DNA of 64,000 bases from Alteromonas sp. ALT199 (GCF_018619335.1 NZ_JAHHDX010000163.1:800-64799), one strand, 5' to 3'; shown: positions 9,047 to 18,413, counted from the first letter of the stretch. Notes: generated by a model from the sequence alone, not told the origin. Numbers and translations are program-made.

Positions 9047-9781
9047 ATGAGCCAAATTAGCCTTGTGTACGACACCTTAAAGCAATGCTTACGGGAAAAA
9101 CGACTTACATATAAGCAGCTTGCAGAAATGCTCAATGTAAGCGAAGCAAGCGTGAAGCGTAACTTTTCGTTGCAGGCGTTCAGCCTTGATAAGTTAGAGC
9201 AGGTTTGCGAATGCTTACATTTGTCTTTAAGCGATTTATTTAGTCTTTCACAAAGACAGCAGGAAAAGATTTCACAGCTGTCTGAACAGCAAGAAATGGA
9301 GTTGCTTGCTAACCCAAAGTTATTGCTTGCCGCGGTATGCGTAAGAGACGGTTGGCGCTTTTCAGAACTCATCGAACATTATGATATTGATGAAGTAGAA
9401 GGCATTAAGCTAATGACAACCCTTGATAGGCTTAAGCTAATAGAACTGTTGCCGAACAACCATTATAAGCTGCTTATTGCCCAAGACTTTAGGTGGATCC
9501 CTGGCGGGCCGCTGGAAAAGTTCATGGAAAGAGAAGTCATGGTGAAGTTCATGGACCCAAAGAAAAACGAACCATGGATGTTTCGCTTTTACTTACGAGG
9601 GCGCTATTCACAAACCTCGGTTTCTATTATTCAACGTCGTCTTGAGCAGCTTAGGCAAGAAGCAGCTAAACTTAGTAGCGAAGATAACGACTTACCAATA
9701 GAAGAGCGCCAACATGTGGGGCTGCTTATGGCGATGCGGCCATGGGAGCCTTCACTTTTTGAAAACATGAAGCGAAAATAA
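9047..9781 (+). CDS. XRE/Cro-like helix-turn-helix regulator with C-terminal effector region
   Basis: 244 residues. The N-terminal lambda-repressor-type HTH (about 5-62) contains LTYKQLAEMLNVSEASVKR, where the second half is the recognition helix, and SLDKLEQVCECLHLSLSDLF, the usual closing helices. The rest (80-235) resembles a further winged-helix-like region (VEGIKLMTTLDRLKLIELL) and then a conserved-looking WIPGGPLEKFMEREVMVKF stretch of unknown ligand. Proteins of this architecture are common in marine gammaproteobacteria as uncharacterised regulators. It is divergent from the secreted-protein/DUF2145/yiaA unit, which is the obvious candidate target along with its own promoter. Confidence 0.75.
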   Translation: MSQISLVYDTLKQCLREKRLTYKQLAEMLNVSEASVKRNFSLQAFSLDKLEQVCECLHLSLSDLFSLSQRQQEKISQLSEQQEMELLANPKLLLAAVCVRDGWRFSELIEHYDIDEVEGIKLMTTLDRLKLIELLPNNHYKLLIAQDFRWIPGGPLEKFMEREVMVKFMDPKKNEPWMFRFYLRGRYSQTSVSIIQRRLEQLRQEAAKLSSEDNDLPIEERQHVGLLMAMRPWEPSLFENMKRK

Positions 9782-9799
9782 CCCTGTAAGAAAAGCTTT

Positions 9800-9838
9800 G
9801 GGGTCAGAGTACATTTCGTAGAAAAGTACTCTGACCCC
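9800..9838. repeat. GGGGTCAGAGTAC-family palindromic element, copy 3
   Basis: GGGGTCAGAGTAC (9800-9812) is the exact reverse complement of GTACTCTGACCCC (9826-9838), with a short 13-base spacer. It lies 19 bases after the stop of the HTH gene and before the convergent permease gene, so it may also terminate transcription. A diverged tandem copy of its right half follows at 9849-9875. Confidence 0.85.
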
Positions 9839-9876
9839 ATTAGTTTACTTCGCAGAAAAGTTTTCTGCACCCATTT

Positions 9877-11376
9877 TTAAGAGGCGCTTTTTGCCTGCAT
9901 GGTAGCTGGTACTCTGTTGGACAGCGTTAGGTAAACGATACTGGCGATAATTAGCCCCACGAACCACGCATAGGCGTAAAGCGTATCGAAAATGGCGGGT
10001 ACGCTGTCCACAAACCCTGCGGCGTGCATAAATCCAGGAATGTTAGGCAAGATACCAATGATAAGCGCTGTCACGCCAGCCATGTTCCAACCGTTATTCA
10101 CACCGTATTCACCTGAGTGTTGAAACAGCGCATCAATGTTTAACGTCGATTTTCTTAAAATGAAATAGTCGGCAATTAAAATGCCAGCAATAGGGCCAAG
10201 CAGCGCAGAATATCCCGTAAGCCACGTAAATAAATAGCCTCCCGCGGTTTCAAGTAGCTTCCAAGGGAAAATAGCAACACCAATTCCCGCGGTGATATAT
10301 CCCCCCATTTTGAAGCTAATTTTTGAAGGCGCCATGTTCGAAAAGCCATACGCTGGGGCGACCATATTAGCGGCTAAATTTGTAGTTAAAGTAGCGAGTG
10401 CTAATGCCGCGAGAGCAAAGACCACGCCCATGCCACCCATACGCCCGGCAAGCGCCACTGGGTCCCAAATGGCTTCACCGTAAATGGTTACCGTTGCTGA
10501 GGTAACCGCTACACCTATGAAAGCAAACAACGCCATAGGTAATGGCAAGCCAATAGCTTGGCCTAACATTTGATCTTTTTGTGATTTAGCGAAGCGAGTG
10601 AAATCGGGAATATTTAATGCCATGGTTGCCCAAAAGCCCACCATAGATGTAAGACCTGCGAAAAAAGCAGACCAAAACTGGCCTTCTTTAGCGCCCCCTT
10701 CGACAAATTGAGATGGCGTAGATAACATAGCGCCAAATCCACCGGCATTAATGTATGCCCAAGCAAGAAGCGCTAAGCCCATTAAGATCAAAAATGGTGC
10801 AGCAAAAGTTTCAAGCCAGCGAATAGATTCAGTACCGTGCTTAATAAAAACTAAGTGCATTGCCCAAAAAGCAAAGAAGCACAGAGTTTGGGTAATATCT
10901 ATACCTAAAAATGGCAGCGCCTGCCCCACAAAAGCGTCGCCGCTGACGCCATTTAAAATAACGTATATCGCGCTGCCACCAACCCATGTGTTTATACCAA
11001 ACCACCCGCAGGCTACAAGACCGCGAGCCAGAGCAGGAATCTTCGCGCCTTTGGTACCAAAAGCACTGCGTAGCAATACAGGAAAAGGTAAACCGTATTT
11101 AGCCCCGGCGTGACCAATTAACATCATTGGCAGCAGCACGATAACGTTACCCAACAGCACGGTAATCACTGCCTGATACCAATTCATGCCTTCAGATACT
11201 AGCCCAGCAGATAGCAAATAAGTGGGTACACATACCACCATAGCCACCCATAATGCCGCATAGTCCTTCCATCTCCAGGTTCTTGTTGCCTCACTGGTGG
11301 GCGCCAAATCTTGGTTCCATAAATCGCCATCGTAATGGGAAGGTTTTGTCATGGGTTGATTGTTGGTGTTATCCAC
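9877..11376 (-). CDS. NCS1-family nucleobase:cation symporter (cytosine/uracil permease type)
   Basis: 499 residues with about twelve membrane helices. The N-terminal DLAPTSEATRTWRWKDYAALW is the typical NCS1 entry motif, followed by a helix-1 break region and conserved GLVACGWFGINTWVGG in helix 3. Family members move cytosine, uracil, allantoin or hydantoins with H+ or Na+ across the inner membrane. Position at the end of the rut locus, behind a TonB receptor, makes uracil or a related pyrimidine the likely substrate (inference). E. coli uses an unrelated NCS2 protein, RutG, for the same step. The start is GTG 11376 with AAGGA 8 bases upstream. It is 363 bases from the receptor stop, so it may have its own promoter. 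Confidence 0.88.
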   Translation of the reverse strand: MDNTNNQPMTKPSHYDGDLWNQDLAPTSEATRTWRWKDYAALWVAMVVCVPTYLLSAGLVSEGMNWYQAVITVLLGNVIVLLPMMLIGHAGAKYGLPFPVLLRSAFGTKGAKIPALARGLVACGWFGINTWVGGSAIYVILNGVSGDAFVGQALPFLGIDITQTLCFFAFWAMHLVFIKHGTESIRWLETFAAPFLILMGLALLAWAYINAGGFGAMLSTPSQFVEGGAKEGQFWSAFFAGLTSMVGFWATMALNIPDFTRFAKSQKDQMLGQAIGLPLPMALFAFIGVAVTSATVTIYGEAIWDPVALAGRMGGMGVVFALAALALATLTTNLAANMVAPAYGFSNMAPSKISFKMGGYITAGIGVAIFPWKLLETAGGYLFTWLTGYSALLGPIAGILIADYFILRKSTLNIDALFQHSGEYGVNNGWNMAGVTALIIGILPNIPGFMHAAGFVDSVPAIFDTLYAYAWFVGLIIASIVYLTLSNRVPATMQAKSAS

Positions 11377-11739
11377 GCTCTATTTCCTTGTTGTTTTGGT
11401 GCTGCACGAGCTTGTCTTATTTATGATAAAAAAACAGGGCTTTACGAAGCGTTACTGTTCACAAAATACTGAATATTTTGCAGGTTCTTCTGGTGCCATT
11501 TTTTGAAAAAATGCAGCATTGTTTTCAATTAGCGAAAACCCACTATTTAACACTAAATCGTTTATAAGAGCGGAAGCAAAAATGCTGCCGCTTTGCACTT
11601 ACCGATAACGCGACACCTAGATACCAATTTTTAAATTTCAGTATCTAGGTTAGCTATATATTCCGCGTTTTTGAGTAAGGCCGTTTTCGAGTAAAATTTA
11701 GGGTTTAAGTCAAGCGCCTGCCACGCCTAACTTACCGAA
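11377..11739 (-). promoter_or_regulatory. Intergenic region upstream of the NCS1 permease with two hairpins
   Basis: No gene is visible in these 363 bases. ACCTAGATAC (11615-11624) and GTATCTAGGT (11641-11650) form perfect 10-base arms around a 16-base AT-rich spacer, a plausible operator. A second hairpin, AGCGG-A-AGC with GCT-G-CCGCT, lies at 11569-11592. A CATTTTTT-G-AAAAAATG palindrome lies near 11498-11514. The region separates the receptor stop from the permease start, so it may hold a terminator, the permease promoter and its control site. Confidence 0.45.
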
Positions 11740-14058
11740 CTAAAAACTTCGTCTTATTGTCACGCCATAAGTCCTAGGCTTGGCATAGGAAATTTGGCTG
11801 GTGCCGTAAAAACCTGACACGTCAAAACCTATTAGTTCGTGGTCAGAATCAAACAGATTATCTACGTAAGCGGCTAGGCTCCATTTGTCTTGCCCATCTA
11901 CCCAAGTTAAGCGTGCATCGGTCGTAGCATAACTATCAATTTCATGAGCGGTAAAATTACGCGCATTGTGGAAAGTTTCAGATTGATAGTTTGCTGATAG
12001 CTGTGCAGCCATATTTCCTTCGAACGCATCCCAGTTGTACCTGAGCATGGCTGACGCTTGATATTCAGGAGTAAAGGGCGGCGTGGTATCTGCAAAGTAA
12101 CCTGAAGCCACTTCTAAGTCCTCAACCACAGCGTCGGTATACGAGAAGTTCACCATTACATCTAAGCTATCAGTGGGCGTTAAGAACACTTCTAATTCCA
12201 CACCACTAAACGAGGCTTCTTCATTCGTCACTACACCTGCATTGTTTACCCATGAAAACGACTGGTAATCGTTATAGTCATAGTAGAAGACATTGGCATT
12301 AAACACGCCACTTCCCTGCATGAAGCTGTGCTTTAAGCCTGCCTCGTAAGAGGTCAACTCTTCAGGCTCATATAAACTAAAGCCGCCAGACAGCGGAGCA
12401 TTAAAACTTCCCGCTTTTACGCCTTGGTTAATCCCAGCGTAGTACAAACTATTGCCGACACTGTATTCCAACTGAAGCTTAGCAGACCATAAATTTTGAT
12501 CGTTACTTTGCACTAGCATTTCTAACGAAGACGTACTGGTGTCAATCTCAATTACTCGGTCATCGGTATTCTCGTTTTGATACACATTACCGATGAAGTC
12601 TTTATTCTCTCGGGTGTATCGAAGCCCGCCTACTAGCACTAAGTCATCGGTTAAGCTGTAGTCTACTTGCCCGAATACAGAGTAAGACTCGGTTTCAAGG
12701 GCCACCAAGGTATTGTTTTCTTCACCGCCCAAATAAAAGGCTGTAGACGGCCCTGCCAAACCTTGACTGTAATCGGTGTCGATAGAAAGGTAATAAAGCC
12801 CCCCAACCCACTTTAAGTCTGCAGTTTCGCCTGAAAAACGAAACTCTTGGCTAAACTGCTCAATGGTGCTGTTAGACTGGAAGATAAGTTCAGGGGATGC
12901 CGTTTGGTCAGAATCAAGACCAACAGTACGCTTGAACTCTTTATAATCTGACATGGCAAAGAAATCGAAGCTTTCGAAGGCATAGTCTAACGTTGCCGCT
13001 AAGCCTTTTGACTTGATTTTGTTTTGATCATCAAAAGCAAAGTCTTTATTAACTTTATTACCTGAACCGTCGGGGTCGAAGTTACCATTGAAGTCACCAC
13101 CTTGCACTGGCCGGAAAGGGTCGCCATTAAAATTACCATCTACGCACACGCCAGCCTGAATAGTGTCACAGCCAAGCGGGTCGTCGGCTGCGAAAATCAC
13201 ATCTATTACATTGCCTGCGGCATCTTTTACTTCTGTGGTATTCACCACCTGATACGGGCCTTCGCTTTTGGTAGTATCAGACCAATTACCGCTTAAAAGT
13301 AAGGTCCCCTCCTCACCAATATCAAACATCAGCTGAGCACGAAACGCTTTAGTGTCGTCGTTATAGCCGTCTTCCCCACCACCTACTGAACCCAAGCGCG
13401 TATCGGGCGCAGCGCCGTCTTCGTAAATATTTTCGAGTATTTCACCTTGCTGGTTGGTAAACCCAGAAAAGCGACCATAAACGCCGTCTGCTATTTCCCC
13501 TGATATGGCCCCTTCAAAACGATATTGTTCGAAACTGGCTGCGGTAAACTCTGCATAGCCCTCTGTGTCGGCGGTGGGTTTTGCGGTAATGGTATTTACC
13601 AGTCCGCCTGTAGCGTTTCTGCCAAATAAGGTTCCCTGTGGACCTTTTAAAATTTCTATACGGGCTACATCAAATAATCCAAAGGTTTGCGCTTGGGTAC
13701 TGGCTAAGTAGCCACCGTCCACATAGACCGCCACCGGCGCTTCTGCCAAATCAGCGTAGTCGTTTTGCACCACGCCTCGAATATTAAAAATAGCGCGCTG
13801 CCCACCAATATCACCGGCTAACGACACACCTGGTGTAAACGCGATAAGCTCGGTACTGCTTTCAAGACCTAGTGCTTCAAGTTGCTCGCCTGAAAAGGCG
13901 GTGATAGCGATACCCACATCGCTTATATTCTCGTTACGCTTTTGCGCGGTAACTTCAATACTTTCCCAAACATTCTCTGCAGCAAAGGCCGCTGGCGCAC
14001 TTAACGCCATCCCAACGGTTAACGCCAGCAGACGCTTGTGTGTGTTTAACGTATGCAT
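11740..14058 (-). CDS. TonB-dependent receptor of the pyrimidine-utilisation locus
   Basis: 772 residues. The signal peptide ends near AFA (about residue 26). A TonB-box-like segment with VTAQKR follows at about 35-40, then the plug with FNIRGV and IEILKGPQGTLFGRNATGG, and a long barrel ending GVTIRRSF. The GRNATGG plug variant is typical of the large group of receptors in Alteromonadales and sphingomonads that import small organic molecules rather than only siderophores. Lying between mmsA and the NCS1 permease on the same strand as the rut genes, it is best explained as an outer-membrane importer for uracil, thymine or their nucleosides (inference). A 15-base inverted repeat lies in its upstream region (14169-14211). 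Confidence 0.85.
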   Translation of the reverse strand: MHTLNTHKRLLALTVGMALSAPAAFAAENVWESIEVTAQKRNENISDVGIAITAFSGEQLEALGLESSTELIAFTPGVSLAGDIGGQRAIFNIRGVVQNDYADLAEAPVAVYVDGGYLASTQAQTFGLFDVARIEILKGPQGTLFGRNATGGLVNTITAKPTADTEGYAEFTAASFEQYRFEGAISGEIADGVYGRFSGFTNQQGEILENIYEDGAAPDTRLGSVGGGEDGYNDDTKAFRAQLMFDIGEEGTLLLSGNWSDTTKSEGPYQVVNTTEVKDAAGNVIDVIFAADDPLGCDTIQAGVCVDGNFNGDPFRPVQGGDFNGNFDPDGSGNKVNKDFAFDDQNKIKSKGLAATLDYAFESFDFFAMSDYKEFKRTVGLDSDQTASPELIFQSNSTIEQFSQEFRFSGETADLKWVGGLYYLSIDTDYSQGLAGPSTAFYLGGEENNTLVALETESYSVFGQVDYSLTDDLVLVGGLRYTRENKDFIGNVYQNENTDDRVIEIDTSTSSLEMLVQSNDQNLWSAKLQLEYSVGNSLYYAGINQGVKAGSFNAPLSGGFSLYEPEELTSYEAGLKHSFMQGSGVFNANVFYYDYNDYQSFSWVNNAGVVTNEEASFSGVELEVFLTPTDSLDVMVNFSYTDAVVEDLEVASGYFADTTPPFTPEYQASAMLRYNWDAFEGNMAAQLSANYQSETFHNARNFTAHEIDSYATTDARLTWVDGQDKWSLAAYVDNLFDSDHELIGFDVSGFYGTSQISYAKPRTYGVTIRRSF

Positions 14059-14168
14059 GTTTTACTCTCGTTTATAGTTCTTTTTAACAAGCCTTGCGGC
14101 GGTGTTGTCCCGATATTTTTATAAGAGTAACTGTCGACGTGAACTGCTTATCGATTGCCACTGGGGGT

Positions 14169-14211
14169 GCAAACCTAAGGCAGGACTGGAGAGGAACTGC
14201 CAAAGGTTTGC
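14169..14211. promoter_or_regulatory. Imperfect inverted repeat upstream of the TonB receptor gene
   Basis: GCAAACCTAAGGCAG (14169-14183) pairs with CTGCCAAAGGTTTGC (14197-14211) at 13 of 15 positions, with a 13-base loop. It lies in the 273-base gap between the mmsA stop and the receptor start, about 110 bases before the receptor ATG. No U-tract follows on the minus strand, so a leader structure, processing site or operator is as likely as a terminator. Confidence 0.4.
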
Positions 14212-14331
14212 GGGTTTAAATTGTTATAATTAATGGCGTAGCTTTTTATACCTACCGCCAGTGAACATTTGCCGTTTTAGCTAAAGGCATCAATAAACTG
14301 GCAGCGTGTAATTGTTTATCACAGCGGTTAG

Positions 14332-15822
14332 TTAACTAGGAAATGAAAAGCTGACTCCTTCTCTAACACCACTTGAGGGCCAACGTTGTGTGATGGTTTT
14401 GCGCTTAGTATAAAAACGCACGCCGTCCGGACCGTATGCGTGAAGGTCGCCAAACAGTGAGCGCTTCCAACCACCAAAGCTGTGATAAGAAACAGGTACA
14501 GGCAAGGGAACGTTAATGCCCACCATGCCCACCTGAATATTGTCGGAGAAATAACGGGCAGCTTCACCGTCACGGGTGAAAATGCAGGTGCCGTTGCCGT
14601 ACTCATGCTCGTCAATAAGCTGCATGGCTTGCTGCATACTTTCAACGCGCATTACCTGTAATACCGGGCCAAAAATTTCGGCCTTGTAACTGGTCATTTC
14701 CGGCGTAACTTTATCAATAAGTGTGGCACCTAAGAAAAAGCCGGTTTCGTAGCCCTCGACTGTGGGGCCTCGCCCGTCTACAACTACGTTAGCGCCTTGC
14801 TCAGCTGCACTTGTTATGAAGCCTTCTACTTTCTCTTTATGCTGCTGCGTGATCAGGGGGCCAAAATCATTAGATGCATCGTTAAATGCCCCTACTTTTA
14901 AGTCTTTCATCGCCGATTGCATTTTATCTACAATCTCATCAGCTATCTTGTCGCCCACGGCAACCACCACAGACAACGCCATACAGCGCTCCCCCGATGA
15001 GCCAAAGGCTGCGCCTAAAAGCTGATTAACCGCGTTATCAACGTCCGCATCAGGCATAACAATGGCGTGATTTTTCGCCCCGCCTAAGGCTTGGCATCGC
15101 TTGCCGTTTGCATTGGCCTTTGAATAGATATATTCGGCAATGGGCGTTGAACCTACAAAACTCACCGCTTTAATGCGCTCGTCATCAAGTATTTGATCAA
15201 CTGCTTCTTTATCACCATTGATCACATTGAAGACACCGTCGGGTAACCCTGCTTCTTTCAGTAACTTTGCTAAGAAAATGGCGCAGCTTGGGTCTCGTTC
15301 TGAAGGCTTAAGTACAAATGTATTTCCGCATACAATGGCGAGCGGAAACATCCAAAGCGGCACCATAGCCGGAAAGTTAAATGGCGTGATTCCTGCCACC
15401 ACACCAAGGGGCTGAAACTCGCTCCATGAATCTATACTTGGCCCCACATTTTTACTGTGTTCACCTTTAAGCAACTGCGGCGCGCCACAGGCAAATTCTA
15501 CGTTCTCGATACCTCGCTGTAGTTCGCCCGCCGCGTCGTGGCTTATTTTTCCGTGCTCGGCGCCAATTAACGCAATAATTTCATCCGCATGCTCTTCAAG
15601 TAAGCTTTTGAACTTAAACATAACGCGAGCACGCTTACTTACCGGCGTATTTCGCCATTGTGGAAAAGCTTGTTGTGCGTTAACAATGGCTTCGTTTACC
15701 GTAGCTTTCGATGCCAGCAAAACCAGCTTCTCTGCTTCCCCCGTTGCCGGGTTATAAACATCTTGCATCCGCCCTTTGGGCGTACAGGTTTCACCGTTTA
15801 TAAAATGGCCTACTACTTTCAT
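14332..15822 (-). CDS. mmsA: CoA-acylating (methyl)malonate-semialdehyde dehydrogenase
   Basis: 496 residues, full length for the MmsA branch of the aldehyde dehydrogenase superfamily. NAD-binding residues are in GVVAGITPFNFPAMVP (about 139-154) and VSFVGSTPIAEYIY, and the catalytic Cys is in FGSSGERCMALS (near 282-285). MmsA oxidises methylmalonate semialdehyde to propionyl-CoA and malonate semialdehyde to acetyl-CoA, with CO2 release. Placed directly after rutF (19 bases), it offers an oxidative exit for the malonic semialdehyde made by RutD, alongside reduction by RutE to 3-hydroxypropionate. For thymine the same enzyme would handle methylmalonic semialdehyde. The pathway role is inferred from context, the enzyme family is clear. 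Confidence 0.92.
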   Translation of the reverse strand: MKVVGHFINGETCTPKGRMQDVYNPATGEAEKLVLLASKATVNEAIVNAQQAFPQWRNTPVSKRARVMFKFKSLLEEHADEIIALIGAEHGKISHDAAGELQRGIENVEFACGAPQLLKGEHSKNVGPSIDSWSEFQPLGVVAGITPFNFPAMVPLWMFPLAIVCGNTFVLKPSERDPSCAIFLAKLLKEAGLPDGVFNVINGDKEAVDQILDDERIKAVSFVGSTPIAEYIYSKANANGKRCQALGGAKNHAIVMPDADVDNAVNQLLGAAFGSSGERCMALSVVVAVGDKIADEIVDKMQSAMKDLKVGAFNDASNDFGPLITQQHKEKVEGFITSAAEQGANVVVDGRGPTVEGYETGFFLGATLIDKVTPEMTSYKAEIFGPVLQVMRVESMQQAMQLIDEHEYGNGTCIFTRDGEAARYFSDNIQVGMVGINVPLPVPVSYHSFGGWKRSLFGDLHAYGPDGVRFYTKRKTITQRWPSSGVREGVSFSFPS

Positions 15823-15841
15823 TGGGTATCTAATCCTTCAG

Positions 15842-16372
15842 TTATGCGTCTTTGCACGCGCTGTGATATCCGCGCTGGTAATATAAAAGTGCGTCGGCTT
15901 CTTGGTCTTGTTTAATGTCTACTACTTGGCAAAAAAGCACATCGTGTGTAGCAACACTTTTTACATCTGTGATAATGCAATCAAAACTGACTGCGGCATC
16001 GAGTAGTTGAGGGCAGCCAGTGGCTGACTCGCCCCACTCACCAATTTCAAAGCGTTCACTCATAGGCGCTTTACCACCAAAAGTGTTTGAAATTGACTGG
16101 TGCTGCGAGGTTAGCGTGTTGATAACTAAATGCGTGCTGTTCTTAAATACCTGATGCACAGAAGCGCTGCGGTTTAAACACACCAGCAAGGTGGCTGGGC
16201 TGTCGCTTACGCTACACACTGCCGTCGCTGTAAAGCCAGCGCGCCCTTCTGGGCCAGTTGTTGTAACGACATTCACCGCTGCCGCTAAGCTAGACATGCC
16301 CTGTCGGTATTGCTCAGGCGTAACCGGGGGAAGCACTTCTGTTACTGCGTTTTTTATTGCTGTAATAGTCAT
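15842..16372 (-). CDS. rutF: FMN reductase RutF
   Basis: 176 residues of the flavin-reductase (split barrel) family. It aligns closely with E. coli RutF: AAVNVVTTTGPEGRAGFTATAVCSVSD (first twenty or so residues of the domain), TLLVCLNRSASVHQVF, FGGKAPMSERF and the terminal YHSACK region. RutF supplies reduced FMN from NADH to the RutA monooxygenase in the cytoplasm. The gene starts 22 bases after rutE and ends 19 bases before mmsA, so it is part of one transcription unit. Start at ATG 16372 gives a slightly longer N-terminus than E. coli. Confidence 0.95.
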   Translation of the reverse strand: MTITAIKNAVTEVLPPVTPEQYRQGMSSLAAAVNVVTTTGPEGRAGFTATAVCSVSDSPATLLVCLNRSASVHQVFKNSTHLVINTLTSQHQSISNTFGGKAPMSERFEIGEWGESATGCPQLLDAAVSFDCIITDVKSVATHDVLFCQVVDIKQDQEADALLYYQRGYHSACKDA

Positions 16373-16394
16373 ACAAATATCCTTTGTGTTGGCG

Positions 16395-17015
16395 TTACAA
16401 TATTTGACAAGCTTGCTCGAAGCTTAAGCGAGGCAAACGTTTGTGCACTTTCTTTCCATCGCCATAGCCAATGTTAAGTAAGAAGTTCACCTTCCACGTG
16501 CTATCAGAAAAGAATGTCTCGTTGAGTAATTTGGGGTTAAAGCCAGACATGGCACCGGCATCAAGACCTAATGCGCGCGCGGCACTAATTAGATAAGCCC
16601 CCTGCATTGAACTGTTTCGCATAGCGGTTTCAAATGCAGCTTCGGGGCTTGAGGTGAACCAGCTCTTAGCATCCGCATAAGGAAATAGCGTAGGTAATTC
16701 TTCATAGAATTCTTCATCGTAAGCCACGATAACCGTACAAGGTGCAGTCATGGTTTGCTCTACGTTACCGCTTGAAAGACAAGGCTTAAGTTTTTCTCGC
16801 CCTTCATCTGAGGTTATAAAAACAAATCTCGCCGGGCTGCAATTTGCTGATGTCGAGCCTACTTTCACCAAGTCATAAAGCTGCTTTAGCACCGCTTCAT
16901 CTATCGTTTTATCCTGCCATGTAGTGTGCGTGTGCGCACCACTAAATAGCTGGGCTAGGCCACTTTCGCTAATGGGGACTTTTGTTTCATATTCAGTTTT
17001 CTCTGATACCGTCAT
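16395..17015 (-). CDS. rutE: Malonic semialdehyde reductase RutE (nitroreductase family)
   Basis: 206 residues. The match to E. coli RutE is strong: [49 protein letters not shown] and [10 protein letters not shown] at the C-terminus. RutE is an FMN-dependent nitroreductase-fold enzyme proposed to reduce malonic semialdehyde to 3-hydroxypropionate, removing a toxic product of uracil catabolism. Its retention together with MmsA means the cell has both a reductive and an oxidative exit. It lies between rutD (95-base gap) and rutF. Confidence 0.95.
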   Translation of the reverse strand: MTVSEKTEYETKVPISESGLAQLFSGAHTHTTWQDKTIDEAVLKQLYDLVKVGSTSANCSPARFVFITSDEGREKLKPCLSSGNVEQTMTAPCTVIVAYDEEFYEELPTLFPYADAKSWFTSSPEAAFETAMRNSSMQGAYLISAARALGLDAGAMSGFNPKLLNETFFSDSTWKVNFLLNIGYGDGKKVHKRLPRLSFEQACQIL

Positions 17016-17110
17016 TTCAAGTTCTTTCCAGTTTATAAATTGTTTGGCAATGTTGTAGCCGCCCAGGTATTGGTTTGAGTGCTTCGTCTTAAGCGCTTTG
17101 TAGCGAGCGT

Positions 17111-17971
17111 TTAAGCTATGCGCGCTAAGTATTCCAATACCAACTTATTAAATTCCTCAGGCACCGTAATGCTTGATGCATGACCGCCATATTCCATTAC
17201 CGATAGCTCTGCATTAAGCATGGCATCAGCTAATATTTTTGAGCGCTGCCACGGAACCAGGGTGTCGTCTTTATTTGCCAGCGCTAACGTTGGTGTAGAG
17301 ATAGACGCTAGTTTGTCATCGATATCAAACGCGCTAAGAGCACCGATACGAGCTAGTAAGTTATCTACATCGGGAAAATGATTGAGTAAATGTGCCTCTT
17401 CATCGTCTAAGTGCTGTGCATTAGCAGCTATCCAATCAGGTGGAAACAGCAGCAGCGCCTGCAACTGTAGATACATGTCTTTTCTATCCGCAGCCAGTAA
17501 GGCTTTGCGTATATCAAAGCAACGCAGGGTGTGCGGATTGGGGCTACTCCATGCATTTACTAGCACTAGGCTTTGCACAAGGCTGGGCTGAGTTAACCCG
17601 AGTTCTAAGCCCACCAGCCCACCTAGTGCATGGCCAACAAAATGGCATTGCTGCACTTCCAGTTTTTTTAGCAGTGCAGCGAGTTCATTTGCCATATCCG
17701 AAATACTGTAGTTCGATGGCAAGTCACCCACACTTTTGTTAGTTCCAAGCTGGTCGTAAGTGATTACTCTGTAGTTTTGGGTAAAGTCAGCCAGTTGGGG
17801 GTGCCAAAACTTTGCTGCCCCGCCTAGCCCTGAACTAAACACAACCGTTGGCGCGTCGGGCGACGTAAGACCGTGTATTTCGTAATGTGTTTTACCGCAC
17901 ATTTCGCCGTGCATTTTGACGTGCATTTCGCCGCTCGTGTGGGCGTAGCTTGCCTGCGTATCAGAAGGCAT
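17111..17971 (-). CDS. rutD: RutD, 3-aminoacrylate deaminase-associated alpha/beta-hydrolase
   Basis: An alpha/beta-hydrolase of about 286 residues. Downstream of its N-terminus it aligns with E. coli Rut[28 protein letters not shown], the elbow [30 protein letters not shown] and [15 protein letters not shown]. The nucleophile elbow reads G-H-A-L-G with Ala where hydrolases have Ser, as I recall also for E. coli RutD. RutD speeds aminoacrylate conversion to malonic semialdehyde and ammonia. The chosen start is ATG 17971 (AGGTG upstream); GTG 17980 is possible. The N-terminus carries a duplicated 24-base unit (17885-17932) giving repeated [16 protein letters not shown], absent from typical RutD, so the start could be further in. 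Confidence 0.9.
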   Translation of the reverse strand: MPSDTQASYAHTSGEMHVKMHGEMCGKTHYEIHGLTSPDAPTVVFSSGLGGAAKFWHPQLADFTQNYRVITYDQLGTNKSVGDLPSNYSISDMANELAALLKKLEVQQCHFVGHALGGLVGLELGLTQPSLVQSLVLVNAWSSPNPHTLRCFDIRKALLAADRKDMYLQLQALLLFPPDWIAANAQHLDDEEAHLLNHFPDVDNLLARIGALSAFDIDDKLASISTPTLALANKDDTLVPWQRSKILADAMLNAELSVMEYGGHASSITVPEEFNKLVLEYLARIA

Positions 17972-18029
17972 ATAGCTCACCTACATAAAACCAATGAGCA
18001 CAATTAATGGGAAGTCCAAACATAACCGC

Positions 18030-18413
18030 TTACCCAATGTGTGCTGTAGAGGCAATTTCAATTAAGGCTTCAGGCTTTACCAACCCAACTTTAATGCAGT
18101 AGCGAGCAGGCTTTTCGCCTGGGAAGTATTCGGCGTACACCTTGTTTACCGCGGCGTAGTCGTCCCAATCGGTAATAAAAATTGCGTTGAAAGTGACGTC
18201 ATCCATAGTGCCACCCGCCTCTTCAATAACGCTTTTAATGGTCTCTAAAACATGGCGAGTCTGCGCTTCGGCATCGCCCACGTGGACTACGTCATTGTTT
18301 TCATCAAACGGCAAAGTGCCTGACACGTATAAAATATTGTCAGCCATAGAGCCCGGAACAAAAGGGGCGATTGGCGTTGATGTACCCGCTGGAATAATGG
18401 CTTTCTTTGGCAT
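18030..18413 (-). CDS. rutC: Aminoacrylate deaminase RutC (RidA/YjgF family)
   Basis: About 127 residues, a trimeric RidA-family enimine deaminase acting on 3-aminoacrylate in uracil breakdown. [50 protein letters not shown] and [20 protein letters not shown] match E. coli RutC, including the conserved Arg of the family active site. I chose ATG 18413 ([10 protein letters not shown]) because E. coli RutC begins there; an upstream ATG at 18428 overlaps the likely Shine-Dalgarno GAGG. A 192-base gap with a hairpin separates it from rutB, unusual in an otherwise compact operon. Confidence 0.94.
   Translation of the reverse strand: MPKKAIIPAGTSTPIAPFVPGSMADNILYVSGTLPFDENNDVVHVGDAEAQTRHVLETIKSVIEEAGGTMDDVTFNAIFITDWDDYAAVNKVYAEYFPGEKPARYCIKVGLVKPEALIEIASTAHIG

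Noticed and set aside
17600..17650. RutD damaged because its elbow Ser is Ala (GHALG)
   Set aside because: The same Ala is, as I recall, present in E. coli RutD, so it is a family feature rather than decay.
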